Positions 1 through 8,470 of a stretch of DNA of 64,000 nt are shown one piece after another. The stretch lies in contig CAMKOE010000006.1 in the NCBI GenBank assembly GCA_946414395.1, positions 35,555-99,554 on the forward strand, in the 5' to 3' direction. Source of the DNA: an uncultured Porphyromonadaceae bacterium. Lineage in GTDB: Bacteria > Bacteroidota > Bacteroidia > Bacteroidales > Muribaculaceae. The notes beneath the pieces are model-generated. The model was not told the DNA's origin and searched no databases. It saw only the letters and a list, made by a program, of their open reading frames with translations. The position numbers and the translations under genes are program-made. The number at the start of each line of letters is the position of its first letter. Positions within the stretch are counted from its first letter, which is position 1.

Positions 1-2
1 AA

Positions 3-218
3 GAAATTGAGGCTGAACTGCGCCGGCAAGGGCGCGGCGCGACGTGGTTGGCCCAGCGCCTCCACTGTGACCGTACTAACGTTTATAACATTTTCAAGCG
101 CGAGGGAATCGACACGATACTGCTGCAACGTGTCGGTGCCGTGCTGCATCGCAACTTCTTTACACTCTATTGCTGGGATGCAATCGGTGGAGCCGAAAAT
201 GATTCTACACATGTGTAG
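3..218 (+). CDS. Small HTH-like DNA-binding protein, 5' truncated by window edge
   Basis: Frame 3 reads EIEAELRRQGRGATWLAQRLHCDRTNVYNIFKREGIDTILLQRVGAVLHRNFFTLYCWDAIGGAENDSTHV*, closely matching the protein at 650-886. The listed 7-315 ORF is in a different frame and less plausible. Confidence 0.75.
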   Translation, partial: EIEAELRRQGRGATWLAQRLHCDRTNVYNIFKREGIDTILLQRVGAVLHRNFFTLYCWDAIGGAENDSTHV

Positions 219-492
219 CATTATCTGCAATAGCCATCGGGGACTACCGATTGCAAATAGCAGTAATTTTGCAATGCCAAGTGAGACGTGTGACCCACGG
301 CTCGCTTGGCGATAGTGTCAAGATAATCATCTAAACAATAATTCCTAACAAGTACGGAGGGCTAGCATGAGAGAGTGCCCAAGGAACCAAAGGATTTTTA
401 GATACCCGCGTGAGCCGCCTATACCTACTTCTACGTTCTAAATCGCGGTTATATTTAAGGATTAATTATTCCCCCACTAAAAATATTGGGGG

Positions 493-547
493 GCCGGCGC
501 CGCGGTTGATTACAGGGAATAGAGAATCAACACAACGCCGCTCCGGC
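493..547 (+). other. Nested GC-rich inverted repeat in the leader of the second HTH gene
   Basis: GCCGG (493-497)/CCGGC (543-547) enclosing GTTGATT (505-511)/AATCAAC (525-531). Confidence 0.5.
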
Positions 548-558
548 AATGCAAGAGT

Positions 559-607
559 CCCCCTCTTGTACTCATCACATCTCAAGTCAAGAGGGGGGAT
601 TATTTTT
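559..607 (+). terminator. Intrinsic terminator or attenuator-like hairpin upstream of HTH copy 2
   Basis: CCCCCTCTTG (559-568)/CAAGAGGGGG (588-597) followed by GATTATTTTT. Confidence 0.55.
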
Positions 608-649
608 GATTCAAGAAGACGCTCCACCGAGAGGAGCGGTTACAAGGCA

Positions 650-886
650 ATGGCAATACACATCGGCAAAGAAATCAAGGCGGAGTTGCAGCGTCAGGAG
701 CGCGGGGTGACCTGGCTCGCCGACAAACTGCACTGTGACCGCACCAATGTGTACAACATCTTCAAGCGCCAGGGCATCGACACACGCCTGCTCGAGCGCA
801 TCAGCATCATCCTGCACCGCAACTTCTTTTCCCTTTATTGTCAAGACGATAGCGATGACGTTGAAAATGATTCTACACAACTGTAG
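650..886 (+). CDS. Small HTH-like DNA-binding protein, 78 aa (paralog of 3-218)
   Basis: MAIHIGKEIKAELQRQERGVTWLADKLHCDRTNVYNIFKRQGIDTRLLERISIILHRNFFSLYCQDDSDDVENDSTQL; 'TWLA..L.CDRTNVYNIFKR' resembles a helix-turn-helix. Internal ATG at 650 preferred over 410 because homology to the first copy begins here. Confidence 0.75.
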   Translation: MAIHIGKEIKAELQRQERGVTWLADKLHCDRTNVYNIFKRQGIDTRLLERISIILHRNFFSLYCQDDSDDVENDSTQL

Positions 887-1035
887 AATGATGCACTACG
901 AGCCCGGAAGCCCGATTCAACCTATTATTCATAATTTTGCAATGAGAAAATATTAAATGAGTTGCGGCTATTTTAAATGATTCCCGGAATGGCCTGTAAA
1001 ACAACTAGTTGTTGGGGATCACTAAATGTAATATT

Positions 1036-1482
1036 ATGGAAAGAAAAATCTTTATTCTTCTCTCGCTGGCGACTATGCTGGGCATGGCCTCGTGCACAAC
1101 AACCATTAGTACGGCAAGGACCGAACATTTCAGTTCGGCGGCAATCACCGCGACCTTTGCCGACCTTGCGGTTTCTCCCAGCAAGATTACTTACACCTAC
1201 CGGCCAACTGATGATGTGAATCGTGGCGGTGAGGCAAATGTGATTAACACTGCAGTCCGCAAGGCCCTTGAAGTCAATGGCGGAGGTGACGTCCTGATGG
1301 AAATGCAGTACACGCTGAAGAAGTCAGGCAAGAAAAACGTGAAGGAAGTCACTGTCTCGGGATATCCCGCAACTTACAAGAATTTCCGTCCTGCTAATGA
1401 GGAAACGCTCAAGGGCGCAGCCATAATGAACGCATCCCAGAACGATCCTGTAGTGAGAAAGAAAATACTGGGCATCTTCTGA
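1036..1482 (+). CDS. Hypothetical secreted lipoprotein
   Basis: MERKIFILLSLATMLGMASC lipobox-like signal peptide; ATG at 1036 preferred. Confidence 0.65.
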   Translation: MERKIFILLSLATMLGMASCTTTISTARTEHFSSAAITATFADLAVSPSKITYTYRPTDDVNRGGEANVINTAVRKALEVNGGGDVLMEMQYTLKKSGKKNVKEVTVSGYPATYKNFRPANEETLKGAAIMNASQNDPVVRKKILGIF

Positions 1483-1506
1483 TTTGTTTTCAAGAGAATT
1501 TTGTAC

Positions 1507-1540
1507 AGGGCCAGTGACATGCGATGGCTGGCCCTTGTTG
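1507..1540 (+). terminator. Intrinsic terminator-like hairpin
   Basis: AGGGCCAG (1507-1514)/CTGGCCCT (1528-1535) then TGTTG. Confidence 0.45.
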
Positions 1541-1587
1541 CTAACGAATAACCATTTTCTCCAAGTCAGAATATTCGTAATTGAACT

Positions 1588-1803
1588 ATGGACATTTTTT
1601 TCGGTTCGATTTTTGGCACTATTTTCTTGATTGTAATAGGAGCCATTATTCTCTTGGGTATCGTTAAACTGTTCAGGATAAGTATGAGTCAAGAGGATTT
1701 TGAGGGATGTTTTACGATAATCGGTTGGATAGCGCTTGCAATCACTTTTTTTGTTTTTATATATGTAATAAATGCTCTGCGGCCGGTTAGTGATTCTTTA
1801 TGA
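1588..1803 (+). CDS. Small membrane protein, 71 aa
   Basis: Two hydrophobic segments (FGTIFLIVIGAIILLGIV; IIGWIALAITFFVFIYVI); followed by a terminator. Confidence 0.5.
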   Translation: MDIFFGSIFGTIFLIVIGAIILLGIVKLFRISMSQEDFEGCFTIIGWIALAITFFVFIYVINALRPVSDSL

Positions 1804-1840
1804 AAGAGTGCCGATGCGGACTTCGCGTCGGCACTCTTTC
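1803..1840 (+). terminator. Intrinsic terminator
   Basis: AAAGAGTGCCGA/TCGGCACTCTTT stem with T-rich end; could act on both strands. Confidence 0.7.
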
Positions 1841-1905
1841 GTATTGTGGTTATTATCAATAAGTTGTTTGTGTTTGAGAAAATCCTAACTCAAACTATTG
1901 CCTGC

Positions 1906-3360
1906 TTACTCGAGGATGGGGGTGCCGATGCAGCCGTTGGGCGCCTGGATGTGGAGCATGGCGCAGATGGTGGCGGCGATGTCGGTCATGTGGGTCAGGC
2001 GCGAAGTCTCGCCGGGGGTGACGTGCCAACCCATGAAAATCAAGGGGATGTGGGAGTCGCTCTGGCTCCATGTGCCGTGGTTGGAACCGTCCCACTCGGT
2101 CTTGCCGGCATACACTCCGGTGCGGGGCACGACGTAGATCTCCCCGCTGCGTTCGGGGAAGTATCCGAGTTTGATGCGCTCCTTGAGGATGGTGGGGATG
2201 GGGTAGGTGTCGATGCGCGACATGTCGATGGCCCACTGGATCTCCTCGGGCTGCTCCAGTGCCTGGCAGGCTGCCTGCATCACCTCGTCATAGTCGAGGC
2301 GGGCGCTCTCGATGGCCTCCTTGTTGATATAGAAGGGATATTCCATTTCGGCCTTGATGAGGTTTTTCACTCCATATTGTTTCTCGAGCAGGCCGTTGGC
2401 CGCAACGAGGGCGTCGGGGTTGTGCCAGCAGGCACTGGGCAGGCCGTGGGCCGTCATGCGGGGATAACTGTGGGTGCCACCGTGGTCGGCGCTCAGGAAG
2501 AGCAGGTAGTTGCCGCGGCCGACGTGCTGATCCAGCACCTGGATGAAATGGGCAATCTCGCGGTCCAACTGGTAGTAGATCGAGTCAACCTTGGGCGAAT
2601 GGGTGCCGTAGTAGTGGGCACACATGTCGGTGTTGGAGACGCTGATGGCGAGCAGGTCGGTTACGTCGTCCTGTCCCAGCCCCTCGTTGATGAGGGCTTG
2701 CTCGGCCATGGCAAAGGTCATCGTTGTCCCCATCGGCATGTTGTTCAGATCCATGGCGAGTTCCTTGCGATGTGACTTGTTGAACTCACTTACCCACTTG
2801 GGCAACTTGTCACGGTAGTAGGTGCTGGTGACAAACGACTGGCTGCCATTGTCATACCAGTAGGCTCCTGCTGGGCGATGACCCGCGGGCAGGATGGCGG
2901 CGCGGTCCTTGAGGGCGATGCCCACGGTGCGGCTCTGGAAGTCGGTGGCCAGTAGTAACTGGTCGGCCAGGTTGGTGGTAACCAGGTTGCGGGGCGACTT
3001 GCCGCGGGTCTTGTCGTTGCCGCCCACGCCGCGCTCGCTATCGTCCTGCACACTGGTCACGTTCTTGCCGTTGACCATGAAGTTGTTGCCCACAATGCCG
3101 TGAAAGGCGGGAGTCGTGCCCGAGTAGATGCTCGCGTGTCCGGCGGCGGTCACCGTGGGCACATAGTCGATGATGGTATTGTTGCACCGGTATCCGTCCC
3201 GCAGCAGGGTCTTGAAGCCGTCCTCGCCCCACTGGTAGTTATAGAGGTAGTCCCACCTCATCTGGTCCACAACGAGACCCACGATCAACTTGGGCCTGTC
3301 CACCTGGCCACTGGCGCACAGCGCCACCGCAGCCATCACAATAACAAAAATTCTCTTCAT
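1906..3360 (-). CDS. Alkaline phosphatase family protein (PafA/type I phosphodiesterase-like)
   Basis: Signal peptide; PKLIVGLVVDQMRWDYL ... TVTAAGHASIYSGTTPAFHGIVGN ... LSADHGG motifs. Confidence 0.85.
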   Translation of the reverse strand: MKRIFVIVMAAVALCASGQVDRPKLIVGLVVDQMRWDYLYNYQWGEDGFKTLLRDGYRCNNTIIDYVPTVTAAGHASIYSGTTPAFHGIVGNNFMVNGKNVTSVQDDSERGVGGNDKTRGKSPRNLVTTNLADQLLLATDFQSRTVGIALKDRAAILPAGHRPAGAYWYDNGSQSFVTSTYYRDKLPKWVSEFNKSHRKELAMDLNNMPMGTTMTFAMAEQALINEGLGQDDVTDLLAISVSNTDMCAHYYGTHSPKVDSIYYQLDREIAHFIQVLDQHVGRGNYLLFLSADHGGTHSYPRMTAHGLPSACWHNPDALVAANGLLEKQYGVKNLIKAEMEYPFYINKEAIESARLDYDEVMQAACQALEQPEEIQWAIDMSRIDTYPIPTILKERIKLGYFPERSGEIYVVPRTGVYAGKTEWDGSNHGTWSQSDSHIPLIFMGWHVTPGETSRLTHMTDIAATICAMLHIQAPNGCIGTPILE

Positions 3361-3391
3361 TCTCTAAAACAACGATTAATGTGATAAAATT

Positions 3392-3924
3392 GAAAACAAG
3401 AAGTACAAGAAATACAATTATTTGAAATCGGTAAGAAGGTTAACTCCTGTATTTGTGCACGAGGCGACCGTAAACATCAAGGATGTCTCGACCCTCTTTG
3501 TCGTAGAAATACCGTTGAATTTCAACGTTTTTAGGCGCAAAATTCACCAAAATTCCACATGGAAGTTTTAGTAGTCTCATGTAATTGAATAGTTGGGCAC
3601 GGTGATTGGCCCCCAAAGTATCGACCGACTTGCACTCCACCACAATATCCCCCTTACAGAGGAAATCTACCCGATAATGGGTGCTCATGGCCTTGCCGTG
3701 GTAAGTAGGGAAAAAAGTGAGTTCTTTCTCATATTGGATGCCTGATTCCTCGAGTTGGATCTGAAACCCTTCTTGATAGCAAAACTCGTTGAGTCCCGCG
3801 CCCAGTTCCTTGTGTACTTCATAGAGCGCCCCCACAACATCATAGATGTGACCTTTCAACTGGTGTATATCAATCATTGTCAATCATTGATTCATTAATA
3901 GTATTTCTTGTATTTCTTGTTTTT
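3392..3924. repeat. Cassette bounded by 29-bp imperfect inverted repeats around the GxxExxY gene
   Basis: Left GAAAACAAGAAGTACAAGAAATACAATTA (3392-3420); reverse complement of right end (3896-3924) AAAAACAAGAAATACAAGAAATACTATTA; 26 of 29 positions identical by eye. Confidence 0.7.
3440..3877 (-). CDS. GxxExxY protein (PD-(D/E)XK nuclease-like)
   Basis: GAGLNEFCY contains the GxxExxY signature; VDFLCKGDIVVECKSV fits a D...ExK core. The 3883 start is TTG; ATG at 3877. Confidence 0.85.
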   Translation of the reverse strand: MIDIHQLKGHIYDVVGALYEVHKELGAGLNEFCYQEGFQIQLEESGIQYEKELTFFPTYHGKAMSTHYRVDFLCKGDIVVECKSVDTLGANHRAQLFNYMRLLKLPCGILVNFAPKNVEIQRYFYDKEGRDILDVYGRLVHKYRS

Positions 3925-3953
3925 AAAGATTAAAACCTGTAGTCAAGAGGGGG

Positions 3954-4985
3954 TTAGGGGTGGCGGGTGGTGCCGCGGACGACGAGGCGGGTCTTGACGA
4001 TGCGTTTCTCGGCGTGGTCGCGGGGCAGGATGCCCTCAACCAGGCCGATGAGGATGTCGGCCGCCTCTTTGCCCACCTGGGTGCCTCGCTGCTCGACCGT
4101 GGTCAGCATCGGGTCGCACACCGTGGCGCGGAAGCCGTTGGTGAAGCCGCAGATGCTCACCTCGTCGGGGATGCTGAATCCCAGCCGCTTGACGACCGAC
4201 AGGATGCCGATGGCCGTCTCGTCGTTGACCGCAAAGAAGGCGTCGGGGCGTCCCTCCATGCGCATCATGGCCGGCGTGATGCGCTCGGCGTCGGCGCGGT
4301 TGTCACAGATGCGCACCAGCGAGTCGTCAAGCGTCAGCCCGTTCTTGTAGAGGGCGTCGCGGTAGCCGTTGAAACGGTTCTTGGCAATCTCCATGCTCAT
4401 CGGCGCGCCATAGAAGGCAATGCGCTTGCAGCCCGTGGCAATCATGTGGGACACGGCATTGAGCGTGCCCATGTAGTCATCCACAACCACGCGGCTGGCA
4501 TTCAGGGCCGGACAGATGCGGTCATAGAAAACCAGCGGCACACCAGCTGCCTCGAGGTGCTGGAAATGGTCATAGCGCTCGGTGTCCTTGGCCTGGGAGA
4601 CGATGATGCCGCACACCTTGTTCTTGAGCATCGATTCGCAGATCTGCACTTCGCGGTCATAACTCTCGTTGCTCTTGGCCACAATCAGGTGGTAGCCGCG
4701 CGCCGAGGCTTCACTCTCAATGCCGTCGAGGATCGAGGAGAAGTAGTAGTGTACTAGTTCGGGAACAATCACGCCGATGGCCCGTGACGGGTTGCGGCGG
4801 CTGTGGCGCAGTTGCTCGGCGATGACATTGGGAAAATAGTTGTGCTCGCGCGCATACTGTTGTATGGCCTGGCGGCGCTCCTTCGAGATGCTGGGACTGT
4901 CGCTCAGCGCCCTGGATACTGTGGCCACCGATACGCCCAACTCGCGGGCGATATCCTTCATTGTCAAGTGCTGATTATCATCCAT
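3954..4985 (-). CDS. LacI-family transcriptional regulator
   Basis: MTMKDIARELGVSVATVSRALSDSPSISKERRQAI N-terminal HTH plus periplasmic-binding-like domain. Confidence 0.95.
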   Translation of the reverse strand: MDDNQHLTMKDIARELGVSVATVSRALSDSPSISKERRQAIQQYAREHNYFPNVIAEQLRHSRRNPSRAIGVIVPELVHYYFSSILDGIESEASARGYHLIVAKSNESYDREVQICESMLKNKVCGIIVSQAKDTERYDHFQHLEAAGVPLVFYDRICPALNASRVVVDDYMGTLNAVSHMIATGCKRIAFYGAPMSMEIAKNRFNGYRDALYKNGLTLDDSLVRICDNRADAERITPAMMRMEGRPDAFFAVNDETAIGILSVVKRLGFSIPDEVSICGFTNGFRATVCDPMLTTVEQRGTQVGKEAADILIGLVEGILPRDHAEKRIVKTRLVVRGTTRHP

Positions 4986-5081
4986 TTTCTTGTGACTTTT
5001 TACTTGAGTTGGTTAATGTTGATGATATGACCGCAATCAATCTGCAATCTGGTGCGAAGGTACAATGATAAATTGGATTAC

Positions 5082-5094
5082 GCAAACGATTGCA
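5082..5094. promoter_or_regulatory. LacI-family operator candidate upstream of susC-like gene
   Basis: GCAAACGATTGCA; same motif at 12671 and variant at 30133. Confidence 0.75.
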
Positions 5095-5149
5095 TTTATT
5101 TAATTAAAAATTTAACATTATATAAAAAGACAAATATCTTTAATATTCC

Positions 5150-5157
5150 TATTTTTG
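5150..5157 (+). promoter_or_regulatory. -7 promoter element of susC-like gene
   Basis: TATTTTTG matches Bacteroidetes TAnnTTTG. Confidence 0.6.
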
Positions 5158-5286
5158 CCAAGTTTTAATTGCCTTCGAGCGGCCATCAAGAACGAGAGGT
5201 CATTGTGCCTTTGCTTGCCAGTCGTTATCATTGGAGAATAATAAATTATTGATTACCAACATAATATTAACTTTAAAAAATTTAAA

Positions 5287-8200
5287 ATGAAGCAGGTAAA
5301 CATCAGAATTCCGTTCAGGATTCTAACCCTCGTGATGGGACTGTTCCTGTCACTGGGAGCCTATGCACAGATTACTGTGAATGGCATTGTGAAGGATGCT
5401 ACCGGCGAGCCCGTTATCGGCGCGAGTGTTCGTGTCGTCGGCACTCAGCAGGGAACTGTGACCGACTTTGACGGTCTCTTTACCCTCGACGGCGTGCCAG
5501 AGGGCGCCAAGCTCCAGATTTCGTCTATCGGCTACGAGACCCACGAGGTCACCGCAGCCAGTGACATGGTTATTACTCTTGCCGAGAGCACCCAGATGCT
5601 TGAGAATCTGGTGGTCATCGGTTATGGCGTCGTGAAAAAGAACGACTTGACCGGTTCGGTAACGGCCCTCAAGCCCGATGCCAAGAACAAGGGTGTCGTT
5701 GTCAGCGCCCAGGACATGCTCGGCGGCAAGGTGGCCGGTGTGAGCGTGACCAGCAACGGCGGTGAGCCCGGTGGCGGTGCCAACATCCGCATCCGCGGTG
5801 GTTCGTCACTGAACGCCAGCAACAACCCCTTGATCGTGATTGACGGTATCGCCATGGATAACAATGGCGTGAGCGGTCTGTCCAACCCCCTGTCGCTGGT
5901 TAACCCCCAGGACATCGAGAGTTTCAACGTGCTGAAGGACGCTTCGGCCACCGCCATCTACGGTAGCCGTGGTTCTAACGGTGTCATCATCATCACCACC
6001 AAGAAGGGTCGTCGCGGCCAGCGCCCCACCGTTTCCTACAACGGTAGTGTGACCTGGAGCATGAAGAAGAAGACCATCGACGTGATGAGCGGTGACGAGT
6101 ACCGTGACTTCGTGAAGGAGATTTTCGATGGTAACACCCGTGAGCAGAACGCCCTGTCGCTGCTTGGCAATGCCAACACCGACTGGCAGAAGGAGATCTA
6201 CCGCACGGCCTTCAGCCACGACCACAACCTGACCGTGGCCGGTTCGGTGGGCCAGATTCTGCCTTATCGCTTGTCGCTGGGCTTTACCGACCAGCAGGGT
6301 ATCCTCAAGACCTCGGACTACAAGCGTTACACCGTGGCCTTGAACCTGAATCCCTCGTTCTTTGATGATCACCTGACGATGAACCTCAGCGGTAAGTTGG
6401 CGTGGACCAAGTCTCGTTGGGCCGACACCGGCGCTGTGGGTAATGCCGTGCGCATGGACCCGACTCAGCCCATCTACAGCAGCGATGAAAAGTATAACGG
6501 CGTGGGTGGCTACTTTGAGTGGCTCCAGCCTAATGGCTCGGACAGTGCTTGGCCCTACACCAAGAACACCAACGCACCTTACAACCCCGTGGCCATGCTC
6601 GACAACCATGACAACAGTGGTAAGACCCACTCGTTTATCGGCACTGCCGAGATCGACTATAAGATCCACGGCTTTGAGGATCTGAGGCTGCACCTCACCC
6701 TGGGTGGTGACTTCACTGGCGGTAATGGCCACAACATCAGCGCTAACATCAGCAACACCTCCAACTACTGGGGCAACAACAGTTGGTACACCCAGAGCAA
6801 GGAGAACCTGCAGTTGAGCACCTATGCCCAGTACTACAAGGATTTCAACGACAAGCACCACTTCGACATCATGGCCGGTTACGAGTGGCAGCACAACTGG
6901 CGCAAGGAGTATAACGAGTCGTGGGGCACCTATCCCACCAACTCGGCTCTCTTCTTCACCGACGCCGACAGGGACATTCCTGGTGCACTCATTGTAACCC
7001 CTGGCCAGTGGGTTCCTGGTGCCACCTACAATGTGGGCGACAGCAAGGCTGGCGCTATCCGTGGCGAGGGCGCTTATTATCAGCAGAATGGTCTGGGTTA
7101 CCGCACCGAGAACTACCTGGTATCGTTCTTTGGCCGCGCCAACTACTCCTATGATAACCGCTACTTGTTGACCTTCACCATGCGTTATGACGGTTCTTCT
7201 CGTTTCAAGAAGCACTGGGCACTGTTCCCCTCTGCAGCCTTGGCATGGAAGATCAATGAGGAGGCCTTCTTGAAGGATGGCCCCTTCAGCGACCTGAAGT
7301 TGCGCCTCGGTTGGGGTAAGACCGGTCAGCAGGAAGGCATCGGCGACTACAACTACTTTGCCACCTACGTGATGAGCAACGGTAGCCAGGGTTCATACTA
7401 TGATATCTCTGGTGACGGCACCAAGGCTAGGCCCAACGTCTATAACCCCGAGTTGAAGTGGGAGACCACCACGACGACCAACATCGGTCTGGACTGGGGT
7501 ATCATGAACCAGCGCCTGAGCGGTAGCATCGACTGGTATTATCGCAAGACCACCGATCTGCTGAACTGGGCCACCTTCTCTGCTATGACCAACTTCAAGA
7601 ACGCGTTCTACAAGAACATTGGTTCGCTGCGCAACACCGGTATCGAGTTCTCGTTGAACTGGAAGGCCATCAGCACCAACGACCTGTTGTGGACCATCGA
7701 CTATAACTTGACCTACAACAGCAACAAGATCACCGAACTCATCAGTGACGATCCCGATTACTTCGTGACCACTGGTAGCATCGGCATCAACGGTAATGCC
7801 CAGGCTCACGTCGTGGGTCATCCCTCTAACAGTTTCTATGTTTACCAGCAGGTCTATGGCCAGGATGGCAAGCCCATCGAGGGCCAGGTGGTTGACCGCA
7901 ACGGTGACGGTGTGATCAGCGACGCCGACAAGTACCTGTACAAGTCGCCTTGGGCTCCCGTGACCATGGGTCTGGCATCCCGCCTCGACTGGAAGAACTG
8001 GGATCTGGGCTTCAGCCTGCGTGCCAGCATCGGCAATTACCTGTTCAACAACGTGATGCAGGGTTATCACAACGTGAGCACTGCAGCCGTGTTTGAGGAG
8101 GTGGGTGCCTTCTACCTGAACAACCGTCCCCGCTCTTCGGTGGAGATGGGCTGGCAAACCTATAACAACCACGCTAACTTCAGCGACTACTGGGTACAGA

Positions 8201-8427
8201 ACGCATCGTTCCTCAAGTGTGACAACATCACCCTGGGTTACAGTTTCAACAACCTGTTGAAGCGCGGTAGTTACAACGGCATTGGCGGACGCATCTATGG
8301 TAGCGTCTCCAACGTATTCTGCATCACTAAGTATGACGGCATCGATCCCGAGGTATTCGGTGGCATCGGCGGTGACATCTTCCCCCGTCCCATCTCGTTC
8401 ATCCTGGGTCTGAGCCTGAACTTCTAA
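5287..8427 (+). CDS. susC: SusC/RagA-family TonB-linked outer membrane protein
   Basis: Carboxypeptidase-like N-terminal domain, TonB-box-like MLENLVVIGYGVVKKNDLTGSV, plug domain (NIRIRGGSSLNASNNPLIVIDG), C-terminal barrel. Confidence 0.95.
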   Translation: MKQVNIRIPFRILTLVMGLFLSLGAYAQITVNGIVKDATGEPVIGASVRVVGTQQGTVTDFDGLFTLDGVPEGAKLQISSIGYETHEVTAASDMVITLAESTQMLENLVVIGYGVVKKNDLTGSVTALKPDAKNKGVVVSAQDMLGGKVAGVSVTSNGGEPGGGANIRIRGGSSLNASNNPLIVIDGIAMDNNGVSGLSNPLSLVNPQDIESFNVLKDASATAIYGSRGSNGVIIITTKKGRRGQRPTVSYNGSVTWSMKKKTIDVMSGDEYRDFVKEIFDGNTREQNALSLLGNANTDWQKEIYRTAFSHDHNLTVAGSVGQILPYRLSLGFTDQQGILKTSDYKRYTVALNLNPSFFDDHLTMNLSGKLAWTKSRWADTGAVGNAVRMDPTQPIYSSDEKYNGVGGYFEWLQPNGSDSAWPYTKNTNAPYNPVAMLDNHDNSGKTHSFIGTAEIDYKIHGFEDLRLHLTLGGDFTGGNGHNISANISNTSNYWGNNSWYTQSKENLQLSTYAQYYKDFNDKHHFDIMAGYEWQHNWRKEYNESWGTYPTNSALFFTDADRDIPGALIVTPGQWVPGATYNVGDSKAGAIRGEGAYYQQNGLGYRTENYLVSFFGRANYSYDNRYLLTFTMRYDGSSRFKKHWALFPSAALAWKINEEAFLKDGPFSDLKLRLGWGKTGQQEGIGDYNYFATYVMSNGSQGSYYDISGDGTKARPNVYNPELKWETTTTTNIGLDWGIMNQRLSGSIDWYYRKTTDLLNWATFSAMTNFKNAFYKNIGSLRNTGIEFSLNWKAISTNDLLWTIDYNLTYNSNKITELISDDPDYFVTTGSIGINGNAQAHVVGHPSNSFYVYQQVYGQDGKPIEGQVVDRNGDGVISDADKYLYKSPWAPVTMGLASRLDWKNWDLGFSLRASIGNYLFNNVMQGYHNVSTAAVFEEVGAFYLNNRPRSSVEMGWQTYNNHANFSDYWVQNASFLKCDNITLGYSFNNLLKRGSYNGIGGRIYGSVSNVFCITKYDGIDPEVFGGIGGDIFPRPISFILGLSLNF

Positions 8428-8470
8428 TTGCGCCGACACATTATACTAATTTATAATTAGATTGAACACA

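Noticed and set aside
1846-2775. 309-aa + strand ORF
   Set aside because: Antisense to the alkaline phosphatase-family gene, with no signal or domain.
3868-3895. TCAATCATTG tandem repeat next to the GxxExxY start codon
   Set aside because: Two copies only, overlapping the start region; kept as part of the cassette rather than a separate element.
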